A stretch of 64,000 nt of DNA from Neisseria sp. MVDL19-042950 (GTDB lineage: Bacteria; Pseudomonadota; Gammaproteobacteria; Burkholderiales; Neisseriaceae): contig NZ_JAUKWH010000003.1 of NCBI RefSeq assembly GCF_030504625.1, positions 124,001-188,000 of the forward strand, written 5' to 3'. Positions within the stretch are counted from its first letter, which is position 1; the number at the start of each line of letters is the position of its first letter. Of the stretch, positions 33,739 through 43,738 are shown in pieces. Position numbers and translations under genes: made by a program. The notes beneath the pieces were generated by a model. That model was not told the origin of the DNA, ran no database searches, and saw only the letters and a program-made list of their open reading frames with translations.

Positions 33739-35094
33739 CTAGCCTTCAACCTTTACTTCTACCTTACGACCACTTGCATCATTTCCTTGCGCAGCAGTAG
33801 TATCTTCAGGCTTGCGTAATTCGATGTTTTTAGCATCAACCCCTTGAGCTTCTAAGAACATTTTAACTGCTTCGGCACGTTTTTTTGATAATTTGGCATT
33901 AGCAGCCACATTACCAGTACTATCTGTATAACCGCTGATGATCAATTTTTTGCCATCCTTGCCGGCTTTAATCACATCAAGTAAAACTGTTGCCGCATTT
34001 TTAGCTATCTCACTCTTACCGGTTGCAAAATAAAAAGTGGCAACCGCAGAACCTGCTTTAGTATCAAAAGTTACTTCAGCTTTATCTTCAGTCGGAACTG
34101 CAGAAGCAACGGGGCTGGAAACTGTTTCTTTCGGAGCTGTTTTTTCAGCTTTCGCAGTAACTGCTTTAGCATCTTTATTAGACAATCCCCAAACATACGC
34201 AGTCATAATATGCAATTTGTCTTTATCCAAGAAATTGTCCCAAGCAGGCATTTGGTTATGACGGCCATTGGTAATGGTCTCAATGATAGATTTTTGGGTA
34301 CCACCCCATAACCATACATCATCAGTCAGATTCGGCCCCAATCCTTTGATACCCTGCCCTTTATCTCCATGACAAGTAAAACAGTTTGCAGGAGGACCAC
34401 TAAACAAAGCTTTGCCACGCTCGGCACGTTCCGGATCATATTGGTCTTTGCCTTTGGATAAAGACATTACATAGTGAGCAACATCTTTAACGCGCTCCTC
34501 ACCTAATGCAGGCCCCCACGCCAACATCGTGCCAATACGGCCCTTTTTGATGGTTTCCTGAATTTGTGCAGGCTCTCCGCCCCATAACCAGTCATGGTCA
34601 GTCAAATTAGGGAAACCTTTCGAGCCTTTTGCATCAGAACCATGACATTGGATACAGTAAGTATCAAACAGATTTTTACCGATACGCTGTGCCTGAGGAT
34701 CTTTGGCTACTGCTTCAATGGGCATGTTTGCAAACTTGGCATAAATCTTGCCATATTGCTCATCGGCTTTTGCAACCTCTTTCTCGTATTGGTTTTGACT
34801 TGTCCAATTCAAATAACCTTTATAGTCACCTAAACCGGGGTACAAAAACAAATATGCCGCCCCAAAAATCATAGTCAGGATAAAAAGAAAAAACCACCAG
34901 CGAGGCAAAGGATTATTGTATTCCTCAATGCCGTCCCACGAATGCCCCATTGTTTTGACTTCTTCGCCTTTGGGCGGAGCTTTGGTTTTATTTTGTGACA
35001 ATAGCAACCAAGCCAAACCGACAAAGCTGAGCACTACGATAATGGCAATGTATATGTTCCAGAAATTACTGGTAAATTGGGAAGTTGTGTTCAT
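33739..35094 (-). CDS. ccoP: Cbb3 oxidase subunit CcoP fused to an OmpA-like domain
   Basis: 451 residues. Residues 1-300 are a normal CcoP: two membrane segments (about 12-33 and 66-86), haem-c sites CIQCH (147-151) and CFTCH (238-242). A Lys/Ala/Pro-rich linker (about 308-340) leads to a complete OmpA-like domain (348-451): FYFATGKSEIAKNAA, GYTDSTG with Asp391, LSKKRAEAVKMFL with Arg406, and a GRKVEVKV end. Asp and Arg are the usual diaminopimelate-binding residues. In N. gonorrhoeae CcoP, a third haem domain occupies this end. The domain is on the periplasmic side, so it could tie the oxidase to peptidoglycan. Last gene of ccoNOQP. Confidence 0.93.
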   Translation of the reverse strand: MNTTSQFTSNFWNIYIAIIVVLSFVGLAWLLLSQNKTKAPPKGEEVKTMGHSWDGIEEYNNPLPRWWFFLFILTMIFGAAYLFLYPGLGDYKGYLNWTSQNQYEKEVAKADEQYGKIYAKFANMPIEAVAKDPQAQRIGKNLFDTYCIQCHGSDAKGSKGFPNLTDHDWLWGGEPAQIQETIKKGRIGTMLAWGPALGEERVKDVAHYVMSLSKGKDQYDPERAERGKALFSGPPANCFTCHGDKGQGIKGLGPNLTDDVWLWGGTQKSIIETITNGRHNQMPAWDNFLDKDKLHIMTAYVWGLSNKDAKAVTAKAEKTAPKETVSSPVASAVPTEDKAEVTFDTKAGSAVATFYFATGKSEIAKNAATVLLDVIKAGKDGKKLIISGYTDSTGNVAANAKLSKKRAEAVKMFLEAQGVDAKNIELRKPEDTTAAQGNDASGRKVEVKVEG

Positions 35095-35124
35095 TATTTT
35101 ACTCCGTTATCACGGTATTACTGG

Positions 35125-35289
35125 TTAGCGCCCGCTCTCATCATCAGGGGTATCGTTATCCTCCATAATGCTGTTTGCCGCATCATTGTAGTTTTGCTTA
35201 TTACGCTTGTTCAGTACGATATACAAAACCAATAAAAAGCTTACAAACACCCATATGGTAAATAGCGAGCGCGCCCAGTTAATATCCAT
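35125..35289 (-). CDS. ccoQ: Cbb3 oxidase small subunit CcoQ
   Basis: 54 residues beginning MDINWARSLFTIWVFVSFLL; one membrane segment then a charged tail (KRNKQNYNDAANSIMEDNDT). It sits between ccoO and ccoP and stabilises the oxidase. Too small for most gene tracks. Confidence 0.88.
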   Translation of the reverse strand: MDINWARSLFTIWVFVSFLLVLYIVLNKRNKQNYNDAANSIMEDNDTPDDESGR

Positions 35290-35293
35290 GATG

Positions 35294-35905
35294 TTACCTT
35301 ACGTTTTTCAATGCCAAGCCCAAGCCTTGCAGATACGCAATTACTGCATCCAGCTCTGATTTATTAGCCAGCTCTTGGGGAGCTTTTTCAATTTCTTCAT
35401 CACTGTAAGGTGTACCGACCGCACGTAAGGCTTTCATGTTGCCAACAGTAGCTTCAATATCCACTTTGTTACGTGCCAACCACGGGAATGCAGGCATATT
35501 GGATTCAGGAACGACGTCGCGAGGATTTAACAAGTGGATACGGTGCCATTCGTCTGAGTAACGACCGCCGACTCGTGCCAAATCTGGACCTGTCCGTTTA
35601 GAACCCCATTGGAACGGGCGGTCGTACACTGATTCACCACCAACAGAATAGTGGCCGTAACGTTCGGTTTCCGCACGGAAAGGACGGATCATTTGCGAGT
35701 GGCAGTTATAACAGCCTTCACGTACATAAATATCACGTCCCGCTACTTGCAGCGCATTGTAAGGCTTTATACCTTTAATCGGTTCCGTTACCGACTTGGT
35801 AAAAAACAGCGGCACAACTTCAATCAGAAGGCCAACGCTGATTACCAAGAAGGTAAACAAAATCAATGCACCGACTTTTTCTTCAGCTAATTGTTGTAAT
35901 TTCAT
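35294..35905 (-). CDS. ccoO: Cbb3 oxidase mono-haem subunit CcoO
   Basis: 203 residues: N-terminal membrane anchor ([20 protein letters not shown]), one haem-c motif [24 protein letters not shown] and the axial Met region [11 protein letters not shown]. Transfers electrons to CcoN. Gap to ccoQ is 4 bases; it is in the ccoNOQP operon. Confidence 0.95.
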   Translation of the reverse strand: MKLQQLAEEKVGALILFTFLVISVGLLIEVVPLFFTKSVTEPIKGIKPYNALQVAGRDIYVREGCYNCHSQMIRPFRAETERYGHYSVGGESVYDRPFQWGSKRTGPDLARVGGRYSDEWHRIHLLNPRDVVPESNMPAFPWLARNKVDIEATVGNMKALRAVGTPYSDEEIEKAPQELANKSELDAVIAYLQGLGLALKNVR

Positions 35906-35931
35906 TTTGGTAGCCTGTCTTTCTTGTGTCT

Positions 35932-37368
35932 TTAATGATGTTGCGCTTGAGAAACGGCAGGAATTTCAGCATCCACGGGTTTACCGCTAACAGCAGTACG
36001 ATAAACGTTGTAAGCCATCAGGAACATGCCGCTCAAATACAACAGACCGCCGGTAAAACGAATAACGTAGAAAGGGATACTGCGTTTTACAGATTCCACA
36101 AAAGAGTAGGTCAAAGTACCGTCGTCATTCAATGCACCCCACATCAAGCCTTGCATCACACCGGAAATCCACATAGATGCGATGTAAAGTACAACGCCAA
36201 TCGTGGCAATCCAAAAATGCACTTCAATCAGTTTGATGCTGTACATTTCTTTGCGGCCAAATAAACGCGGGATCAAATAATAGATGGAACCGATGGTGAT
36301 GAAACCCACCCAGCCCAGAGCACCGGAATGAACGTGTCCGACGGTCCAGTCTGTATAGTGGCTCAAAGCGTTAACCGTTTTGATAGACATCATCGGGCCT
36401 TCAAACGTAGACATACCGTAAAAAGACAAAGATACTACCAAAAACTTCAAAATCGGATCTGTGCGCAGCTTATGCCAAGCGCCCGACAGAGTCATGATAC
36501 CGTTAATCATACCGCCCCAAGACGGCGCAAACAGAATTAAAGACAATACCATACCGAGTGACTGGGTCCAGTCAGGCAATGCCGTGTAATGCAGATGGTG
36601 CGGACCCGCCCACATATAGGTAAAAATCAACGCCCAGAAGTGAACTACTGATAAGCGGTAAGAATAAACGGGGCGACCTGCCTGTTTCGGCACAAAGTAA
36701 TACATCATGCCCAAAAAGGCTGCCGTTAAGAAGAAACCTACAGCATTATGCCCGTACCACCATTGAACCATTGCATCAATCGCACCCGAATACACGGGGT
36801 AAGATTTCATCACGCCTGAAGGAATGCTGATATTGTTTACGATATGTAACAATGCAACTGCTAAAATAAAGGCTCCGTAAAACCAGTTCGCCACATAAAT
36901 ATGTTTGATTTTACGGGTAGCGATCGTGCCGAAGAATACTACTGCATAAGCAACCCACACCAATGCAATCAAAATATCAATCGGCCATTCCAGTTCTGCA
37001 TACTCTTTACCTTGGGTATAGCCCAACGGCAGAGTAATGGCTGCCAAGACAATAACAAGTTGCCACCCCCAGAACGTGAATGCGGGTAAAAACTTACCGC
37101 CAAATAAACGTACATTACATGTGCGTTGCACTACATAATAAGATGTGGCAAACAAACCGCAACCTCCGAATGCGAAAATAACGGCATTCGTATGCAGCGG
37201 GCGCAAGCGGCCGAAGTGGAACCACGGCCCAATATTCGACAAATCCAGAGCAGGTGCAAACAGTTGGGCTGCGATAATCACGCCAACCAACATGCCTACA
37301 ATGCCCCAAACTACAGTCATGATGGCGAACTGGCGCACCACTTTGTAGTTATAAGTTTGCGTTTCCAT
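35932..37368 (-). CDS. ccoN: Cbb3 oxidase catalytic subunit CcoN
   Basis: 478 residues from the ATG at 37368 ([17 protein letters not shown]), preceded by GGAG; two upstream ATGs are in frame but less likely. Twelve membrane segments; haem/copper ligands in [26 protein letters not shown] (His ligand with the cross-link Tyr), [16 protein letters not shown] and [18 protein letters not shown]. Main terminal oxidase of Neisseria under low oxygen. An FNR site is expected upstream but I see no good match. Confidence 0.96.
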   Translation of the reverse strand: METQTYNYKVVRQFAIMTVVWGIVGMLVGVIIAAQLFAPALDLSNIGPWFHFGRLRPLHTNAVIFAFGGCGLFATSYYVVQRTCNVRLFGGKFLPAFTFWGWQLVIVLAAITLPLGYTQGKEYAELEWPIDILIALVWVAYAVVFFGTIATRKIKHIYVANWFYGAFILAVALLHIVNNISIPSGVMKSYPVYSGAIDAMVQWWYGHNAVGFFLTAAFLGMMYYFVPKQAGRPVYSYRLSVVHFWALIFTYMWAGPHHLHYTALPDWTQSLGMVLSLILFAPSWGGMINGIMTLSGAWHKLRTDPILKFLVVSLSFYGMSTFEGPMMSIKTVNALSHYTDWTVGHVHSGALGWVGFITIGSIYYLIPRLFGRKEMYSIKLIEVHFWIATIGVVLYIASMWISGVMQGLMWGALNDDGTLTYSFVESVKRSIPFYVIRFTGGLLYLSGMFLMAYNVYRTAVSGKPVDAEIPAVSQAQHH

Positions 37369-37687
37369 GAGGGTCTCCATTAAACATGGCAATTAACACC
37401 ATCGGTTTGCTTCAGCCTGCTCAAACATAACCAAAGATATACCCGATTTTTCTTAATTTAACACCGTCGGCAGTTAAGATTTACTTGCGCCGAACAGAAG
37501 CTTAATCGGCGCATTTTAAATCAAAACCTTTACTGCACCAAGCCAAATCATCAGAAAGCCGCTTTTTTTGCGGTTTTTACAAGGTTGCTTTCGGTCATAT
37601 TTTGTTAGATTATAGGTTAGTTACATTATGTTTCTTGACCAAAATCAAATCCTTTTAATTCAACACACAAAACTTAACAAAAAAAGA

Positions 37688-39451
37688 ATGGCTATGCTTT
37701 GCTATCAAATAAAACCCAACCCACTGAAACATATATGGAAAATATGTTTAAACCTATCTCAACAAAATAACACTCCTTTACATATAAGCTTACCGAACTG
37801 GGTTCCCGGCAGTTATCTCATCCGCGATTTTTCCCGCAATATTATTGAGATAAAGGCAATGTGTAACGGCCAACCGGCTGAAATCACCCAAACTGCAAAA
37901 AACGTTTGGCAAACGGAAGCAAAAAGCGGTAAGTGGCAAATTTACTACACCGTCTATGCTTACGATCTATCTGTCAGAAGCTCTTTTTTAACGGTTGACC
38001 GCGGTTTTTTTGACGGGGCCTGCCTGTTCCTCAAAATAGCAGGTTTCGAGGAACAGCTACATCGAGTTACATTTGATGGCTTACCTGAAACGTGGCAGAT
38101 AGCCACCACACTGCCCTCTTCCGGAAACCATACTTTTCAGACGGCCTCTTACTATGAATTGATTGACCACCCTTTTGAATTGGGTCATTTTGAAATGCTG
38201 GACTTTGAAGCCGGCGGTATTGCACACCATATAGCAATAAGCGGCCACTATCCGGATTTTGACCGCAACCGCTTAATCAGTGATATTCAGAAAATTTGCC
38301 GAACCGCTCTGAGCATGTTCCCTTCTCCTGCTCCTTTTCAAAAGTATCTGTTTTTATTACATGTTGGCGATAAGATTTATGGTGGTTTGGAACATATCAG
38401 CAGTACTGCTTTACTTGCCGACCGCAACAGCCTCCCTCCTCTAGGCATGAAAGAAGCAAATGATGACTACACCCAATTGCTCGGCTTATTCAGCCACGAA
38501 TATTTCCATGCATGGAATGTCAAATCCATCAAACCTGCGGCATTTATACCGTACCGTTTAGACAGTGAAAGTTACACGGAACAATTATGGGCATTTGAAG
38601 GGATTACTTCTTATTACGATGATTTGATATTGGTAAGAAGCAGCGTGATTTCGCCCGAAGCATATTTGAAACTACTTGCCCAAAATATCACTCGGGTGCA
38701 GCAAGGATCAGGCCGTCTGAAACAAACACTTGCGGAATCTAGCTTTACTGCATGGAACAAATATTACAAACAGGATGAAAACAGCCCCAATGCCATTGTC
38801 AGCTATTATCAGAAAGGCGCTCTGGCCGCTTTATGCCTAGACTTACTTATCAGACAAAATAGCAATGGCAAACAAAGCCTTGATAATGTTATGCAGCAGC
38901 TTTATCTCGACTGGCAAGAAACCCGGCAAGGCATCCCTGAAAAACAATGGCAAGTGCGATGCCAACAGATTACCGGTTTGGATTTAGAAGAATTTTTTCA
39001 GACGGCCTTATATTCCACCGAAGACCTGCCTTTAACAGCTTGCTTGGAAAAAACAGGTATCGCTTTGCACTGGCACGCAGCTCCACGCCATCACGGAGGA
39101 GGCTTGGCTGAGAAATGGCTGCCTAACACCGAACCAATTCCCGACTTTGGGGCACGGTTTAAACAAAATAGCGACAGCATCACCTTGACGCATGTTCTCA
39201 ATGGAGGCAGTGCCGAAAATGCTGCATTATGCCCGCAAGACCGCATCATTGCTTTGAATGGCTTTGCCTGCACCGCCTTTGAGCAGCAGTGGGCACAGTT
39301 TTCGGTTGGAGAAAAAATCCAAGTGCACTACTTCCGCCACGGTGTATTACGTGAAACCGAATTGACCGTACAGGCCGCACAAACCGATACTGCCATTTTG
39401 CAAATTACCCACCGTCACTTATTGGAAAACTGGTTGCAACCAAACCGTTAA
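37688..39451 (+). CDS. M61 family metallopeptidase with PDZ domain
   Basis: 587 residues from the ATG at 37688 (MAMLCYQIKPNP); an ATG at 37628 adds 20 residues. N-terminal beta domain (PNWVPGSYLIRDFSRNI), the zinc site HEYFHAWNVK with a downstream Glu in WAFEGITSYY, and a C-terminal PDZ domain (about 480-570, VLNGGSAENAALCPQDRIIA). M61 enzymes are glycyl aminopeptidases. No signal peptide, so probably cytoplasmic. A DUS core (TTTCAGACGGCCT) codes within the protein near 38,135 and 39,000. Confidence 0.9.
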   Translation: MAMLCYQIKPNPLKHIWKICLNLSQQNNTPLHISLPNWVPGSYLIRDFSRNIIEIKAMCNGQPAEITQTAKNVWQTEAKSGKWQIYYTVYAYDLSVRSSFLTVDRGFFDGACLFLKIAGFEEQLHRVTFDGLPETWQIATTLPSSGNHTFQTASYYELIDHPFELGHFEMLDFEAGGIAHHIAISGHYPDFDRNRLISDIQKICRTALSMFPSPAPFQKYLFLLHVGDKIYGGLEHISSTALLADRNSLPPLGMKEANDDYTQLLGLFSHEYFHAWNVKSIKPAAFIPYRLDSESYTEQLWAFEGITSYYDDLILVRSSVISPEAYLKLLAQNITRVQQGSGRLKQTLAESSFTAWNKYYKQDENSPNAIVSYYQKGALAALCLDLLIRQNSNGKQSLDNVMQQLYLDWQETRQGIPEKQWQVRCQQITGLDLEEFFQTALYSTEDLPLTACLEKTGIALHWHAAPRHHGGGLAEKWLPNTEPIPDFGARFKQNSDSITLTHVLNGGSAENAALCPQDRIIALNGFACTAFEQQWAQFSVGEKIQVHYFRHGVLRETELTVQAAQTDTAILQITHRHLLENWLQPNR

Positions 39452-39518
39452 ATTCAATCTTTCAGGCGGCCGCAGTATCATAAGCCACCTACACGACCAA
39501 TGATAAAAGGAGCCTCTA

Positions 39519-39959
39519 ATGAGTATTTTGAAACTGGCAGACAATCTTTATATTTCTCCCCAGCTGACTCAAAGCGATCTTAAAGAAGCGGCAAAGCTCG
39601 GCATCCGCAGCATCATCTGCAATCGGCCTGACGGCGAAACCGATGATCAGCCTTCTTTCAAGCAACTCAAACAGTGGCTTATTGATACGGGAATCGACCA
39701 AGCCGTCCACCAACCTGTTGTTGCTCCTGCCATCAATGGCCATGATGTAGCAACTTTCCAAAAACTACTCGCAACCTTACCTATGCCCACGCTTGCTTTC
39801 TGCCGCACTGGTACCCGAAGCTCATTATTGTGGGCTTACCATCAAGTTCAAAACGGCATGGCTGTTTCGGATGTCATTACTGCCGCCAAACAAGCCGGCG
39901 TAGATCTGAGTAATTTTGAAGCAAACTTGCATGCCGTATCACAAAACGGCATGTCTTAA
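39519..39959 (+). CDS. DUF442/BLH-type phosphatase-like protein
   Basis: 146 residues, AAAAGGAG upstream. The fold is a small protein-tyrosine-phosphatase type with the catalytic loop CRTGTRS near residue 105 (C-x5-R) and LGIRSIICNRPDGETDDQPS at the start. The family (TIGR01244) is often linked to sulfur metabolism or occurs fused to beta-lactamase-like hydrolases. Here it stands alone; the substrate is unknown. An inverted DUS pair follows. Confidence 0.85.
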   Translation: MSILKLADNLYISPQLTQSDLKEAAKLGIRSIICNRPDGETDDQPSFKQLKQWLIDTGIDQAVHQPVVAPAINGHDVATFQKLLATLPMPTLAFCRTGTRSSLLWAYHQVQNGMAVSDVITAAKQAGVDLSNFEANLHAVSQNGMS

Positions 39960-39974
39960 TACTCAATATAGTAA

Positions 39975-40002
39975 GAGGCCGTCTGAAATTTTCAGACGGC
40001 CT
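39975..40002. terminator. DUS inverted-repeat terminator
   Basis: GAGGCCGTCTGAAATTTTC with its complement, between convergent genes. Confidence 0.8.
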
Positions 40003-40013
40003 GATTGTGATCA

Positions 40014-40202
40014 TCAATGACGTATTAAATCCGATAACGGTTCTTCCTCTTGCGCGGGCAGATTGTAATCTTCATTAGCCCACGCTCCCAAATCAATCAG
40101 CTTACACCGCTCACTACAAAACGGACGATATTGGTTTTCTGTAGTCCACGCCACTTGCTTACCGCAAGTCGGGCAATTTACTATAGTAACTTCCGAACTC
40201 AT
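40014..40202 (-). CDS. yacG: YacG, DNA gyrase inhibitor (zinc protein)
   Basis: 62 residues with four zinc cysteines: CPTCGK and [14 protein letters not shown]. YacG binds GyrB and inhibits gyrase in E. coli. The acidic C-terminus (AQEEEPLSD) is usual. Last gene of the pilF-to-yacG cluster, 3 bases after zapD. Confidence 0.93.
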   Translation of the reverse strand: MSSEVTIVNCPTCGKQVAWTTENQYRPFCSERCKLIDLGAWANEDYNLPAQEEEPLSDLIRH

Positions 40203-40205
40203 AAT

Positions 40206-40973
40206 TCATTCCACAACAGGATCAAAACTGCACATAACCAGTTTGAAAGATACATCTTGATTTAACGGCCTACCCCGCGCATGCTCTTGAGATGCTTCCA
40301 AAAAGCGGATGTGAGTGAAATATTTATTGGCCGACACTTCCGGCAAAGCACAACTTTGTTGTTCCACTTCAATTACCAGCATATGGATATTTTGCGCCAA
40401 GCTATTGCGCTGATAATTACCTTTTTGTGCCACACAGTCCACGGTAAGGGTATTGCTGCGCAAAATATTGAGCAAAAGGGCAATTGCTTGCTGTGTAGGC
40501 AGTAATGTACCAATCCACTTCTTCAAATCTGCCAAACGTCGCTCAAACGGCAGCTGCTGCCAAAAGTGATAAGACGACAAATCAAACGGGCTGGTTCCAC
40601 CCGGCACAAACATTCGTTGTTTGATGGCCATCAGCCAATCATTCTCACGCAAATGCTGACCGAATTTTTGCTGTATGCCTTGCAAGTTTTCTGCCGTTTT
40701 TTGCAATTGCTGCCGCTGCTTTTCCGCCTCTTCCGGTTCAACCAAACGGCTATTTACCAGCAATTGCTTTTGTCGTTCAAGTTCTTGCAGAATATCCAAC
40801 TTTAATTCTGCCCTGCCCGCACACTCCATAATTTCGAACAGAGTAAACAAGGCCAAATGATGGGCCCAAGGGCTATCGGCACGAATACATTCAGCATCAA
40901 AACGATTAAACAAATGCTCGATACGTAAAAAACTACGCACGCGCTCAGACAACGGATGCTCGAAATAAATCAT
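40206..40973 (-). CDS. zapD: Cell division protein ZapD
   Basis: 255 residues matching the ZapD/DUF1342 family: FEHPLSERVRSFLRIEHLFN at the start, LELDILQELERQKQLL-like helix, and WLMAIKQRMFVPGGTSPFD. ZapD cross-links FtsZ filaments at the division ring. Its ATG overlaps the coaE stop by four bases. yacG-zapD-coaE adjacency is common in Beta- and Gammaproteobacteria. Confidence 0.93.
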   Translation of the reverse strand: MIYFEHPLSERVRSFLRIEHLFNRFDAECIRADSPWAHHLALFTLFEIMECAGRAELKLDILQELERQKQLLVNSRLVEPEEAEKQRQQLQKTAENLQGIQQKFGQHLRENDWLMAIKQRMFVPGGTSPFDLSSYHFWQQLPFERRLADLKKWIGTLLPTQQAIALLLNILRSNTLTVDCVAQKGNYQRNSLAQNIHMLVIEVEQQSCALPEVSANKYFTHIRFLEASQEHARGRPLNQDVSFKLVMCSFDPVVE

Positions 40974-41590
40974 GATGTTACTCTGGATAAATAAGAAAAC
41001 CTCGACTGATAATAGCCATGTAATTGCCGAACCTTGGCTGCCAATGCTTGAGAGATTCCCTCATTTGTCAAAACATCATCAGCAGCCAACAAACGCTCTT
41101 TACGGCAGGCTTGCGTGGCCATAATCCGCTCAATTTCATCAGCCTTAAGACCGCTACGGCTACGCACACGTTCAATTTGCGTTTGTTCGGAAACATCAAT
41201 CACCAATACTCTATCAACCAATGCTAAAAATGCCGGTTTCTCTATTAACAAAGGAATATCAATTATTCCATACACAGTAACACAACTTTCTTGAAGAGCT
41301 CGGACTTCAGACAAAATAAGAGGAAACATAATGGATTCAAGTCGTGTTTTAGCTTCAGGCCCTCTGAAAACCAAACCACGTAAAACAGCTCTATTCAGAC
41401 GGCCATCATGGTTAAATACTTCACTACCAAATGCCGCACGAATAGCAGATAAGGCCTTTCCGTTATCCGCAGTCAGTTCCCGGCTAACTGCGTCTACGTC
41501 AATCACCGGTACGCCCAAATAGAGAAATTCGGCAGCTGCTTGTGATTTGCCGCTGCCGATGCCACCTGTTAATCCTACCCAAAAAGTCAT
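40970..41590 (-). CDS. coaE: Dephospho-CoA kinase
   Basis: 206 residues. P-loop GLTGGIGSGKSQAAAEF, then PVIDVDAVSRELT and YGIIDIPLLIE; this enzyme makes the last step of coenzyme A synthesis. Start lies 3 bases past pilD. Two DUS-like words fall inside the gene at about 41,355 and 41,395, the first degenerate (GGCCCTCTGAA). Confidence 0.95.
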   Translation of the reverse strand: MTFWVGLTGGIGSGKSQAAAEFLYLGVPVIDVDAVSRELTADNGKALSAIRAAFGSEVFNHDGRLNRAVLRGLVFRGPEAKTRLESIMFPLILSEVRALQESCVTVYGIIDIPLLIEKPAFLALVDRVLVIDVSEQTQIERVRSRSGLKADEIERIMATQACRKERLLAADDVLTNEGISQALAAKVRQLHGYYQSRFSYLSRVTS

Positions 41591-41593
41591 GGT

Positions 41594-42457
41594 TTAGAAT
41601 CCCGAAGCTTTCAGCCACCATCCGACTGCTGTCATAACCTGCTCATTAGCAATAAATATTATCCAACCTGCAATTGCCAAACTGGGGCCGAAAGCAAACT
41701 GCTGACCTTTTGCCACACGCATGATAACGGCAGCCACTACGCCAGTTAAAGCAGCCATAAATATCAAAACGGGCAACACACTAACCCCCAGCCATGCTCC
41801 CAAAGCAGCGAGTAATTTAAAATCACCGCCCCCCATACCTATTTTTCCGGTCAGTAATTTATAAGCATAGCACAACAGCCACAAGCTCATGTAACCGAAA
41901 ACTGCACCTAAAACAGCCGACATTAGGGGCACAAAAGTACCATTCAAATTGAACAATAATCCCAGCCAAACCAAAGGCAGTGTAAGTTGATCAGGAAGAT
42001 ATTGCGTATCCGCATCAATAAAGGTCAAAGCAATTAACATAGCGGTTAAAATTAAACCACCCAACGTCGTCATACTCCAACCATATTTCCAAGCAACTGC
42101 TGCAAATAATGCGCCGGTTAACAACTCCACTAAAGGATAACGTTTGCTGATGGGTGTTTTACATGACTCACACTTTCCACCGAGCATCAGGTAACTGAGT
42201 ACTGGGATATTTTGCCAAGCCTTTACAGGAGCCTGGCACGAAGGGCAACGAGAATCAGGTTTAACCAAATTAAACGGCTGTTGCTCTTCTTCGGTCAAAA
42301 CCTGACCCAGATGCTCTTTCGCAAACGCTGTCCAAACACGTTCCATCATGACTGGTACGCGGTAAATTACTACATTTAAAAAACTGCCTACTAGCAAACC
42401 AAATAATGCAGAAAGAGGCACCACAAAGGGTGCCCAGAGATTCATCCATTCAGGCAT
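41594..42457 (-). CDS. pilD: Prepilin peptidase PilD
   Basis: 287 residues with eight membrane segments. Zinc-binding cysteines CPSCQAP and CESCKTP, and the two catalytic aspartates in FIDADTQYLPDQLTLP and GMGGGDFKLLAALG. Cleaves and N-methylates type IV prepilins. It follows pilG with a 4-base gap. Confidence 0.96.
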   Translation of the reverse strand: MPEWMNLWAPFVVPLSALFGLLVGSFLNVVIYRVPVMMERVWTAFAKEHLGQVLTEEEQQPFNLVKPDSRCPSCQAPVKAWQNIPVLSYLMLGGKCESCKTPISKRYPLVELLTGALFAAVAWKYGWSMTTLGGLILTAMLIALTFIDADTQYLPDQLTLPLVWLGLLFNLNGTFVPLMSAVLGAVFGYMSLWLLCYAYKLLTGKIGMGGGDFKLLAALGAWLGVSVLPVLIFMAALTGVVAAVIMRVAKGQQFAFGPSLAIAGWIIFIANEQVMTAVGWWLKASGF

Positions 42458-42461
42458 ACCG

Positions 42462-43700
42462 TTAACCTACCACGTTACCCAAATTGAACAACGGCAAGTA
42501 CATAGCAACAAGGATCACACCAATAATTGAGCCAAGTACCACCATAATTATCGGCTCCATCAAGGAAGATAATTGAGCTACGGCATTATCTACCTCATCT
42601 TCATAGAATTCAGCTGCCTTATTCAACATGCCGTCCAATGAACCAGATTCTTCACCGATTGCCGCCATTTGAAGTACCATATTAGGAAACATATCAGTGC
42701 CCTGCATACTGGAAGTCAATGACAAACCTTGTGTTACTTTAGCACGGATATCATGCGTAGCCTCTTCGTACAAGATATTACCGGCGGCACCGGCCACAGA
42801 ATCCAGCACTTCAACTAAGGGCACACCGGCAGCAAATAAAGTAGACGTAGTACGAGCCCAACGCGCAATTGTTGCTTTCCTTACAATCGCTCCGAAAATC
42901 GGCAGTTTCAATAACATGGCATCCACTCTTTTTTGAAGAGCTGGAGATTTTTTATACCATTTATATAAGCCAAACCCTACACCGATAGTGCAAACTACCA
43001 TTACCCAAGCATATTCAACAAAAAACTTTGACATATCCATAACAATTTGTGTTAATCCCGGCAGCTCCGCTCCCATGTTACTATATACTTCACCGAATGC
43101 AGGAAGAACAAACACCATCATGATAAACACCAACACTATTGCCACTACAATAATAGCTATCGGATAGGTAAGCGCACTTTTCACTTTTTTCTTAATTGCT
43201 TGAGTTTTTTCTTTATAAATAGCAAGCTTATCCAACAAATTTTCTAACACACCACCAGCTTCACCAGCAGCGATCAGATTACAATAAAATCGGTCAAAGT
43301 ATTTAGGGTGCTTCGCAAAAGCTTTACCCAATGCACTACCTTGCTCGACATCTGCTCGAATTTGCATGAGCATCTGAGTCATAGAAGGATTAGAGTGTCC
43401 TCTTGCTACAATCTCAAATGCCTGCATCAATGGCAATCCAGCTTTCATCATCGTAGCAAGCTGACGGGTAAATACCGTAATATCTTCTTGTGTAATACGT
43501 TTTTTACGAACAGCTTTAACTTTACTAACACGCAGCGGTTTAATACCACGACGTTGCAGCTTTTTTTTGGCTTCCTCTTCATTTTTGGCCACTACCTCAC
43601 CACGTACAATTTGTTCGGTTTCAGTATTTCTGCCTTCAAAATTAAAACGTATACCCTTATCTGCCTTAGCAGAACGCCCACCCAGTTTTACTTGGTTCAT
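42462..43700 (-). CDS. pilG: Type IV pilus platform protein PilG
   Basis: 412 residues, PilC/GspF family: two GspF domains (FTRQLATMMKAGLPLMQAFE and RTTSTLFAAGVPLVEVLDSV) with three membrane segments (about 175-200, 225-245, 380-405). Inner-membrane platform for pilus assembly; named PilG in Neisseria. It lies between pilF and pilD. Confidence 0.95.
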   Translation of the reverse strand: MNQVKLGGRSAKADKGIRFNFEGRNTETEQIVRGEVVAKNEEEAKKKLQRRGIKPLRVSKVKAVRKKRITQEDITVFTRQLATMMKAGLPLMQAFEIVARGHSNPSMTQMLMQIRADVEQGSALGKAFAKHPKYFDRFYCNLIAAGEAGGVLENLLDKLAIYKEKTQAIKKKVKSALTYPIAIIVVAIVLVFIMMVFVLPAFGEVYSNMGAELPGLTQIVMDMSKFFVEYAWVMVVCTIGVGFGLYKWYKKSPALQKRVDAMLLKLPIFGAIVRKATIARWARTTSTLFAAGVPLVEVLDSVAGAAGNILYEEATHDIRAKVTQGLSLTSSMQGTDMFPNMVLQMAAIGEESGSLDGMLNKAAEFYEDEVDNAVAQLSSLMEPIIMVVLGSIIGVILVAMYLPLFNLGNVVG

Positions 43701-43738
43701 AATTACCCCTTAAAATAATTTCGACGTTTCCAGATTCA

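Noticed and set aside
37369-37627. FNR box upstream of ccoN
   Set aside because: Only half-site-like TTGAT words; no full TTGAT-N4-ATCAA. A GCGCCGA/TCGGCGC stem (about 37,488-37,513) is present but unexplained.
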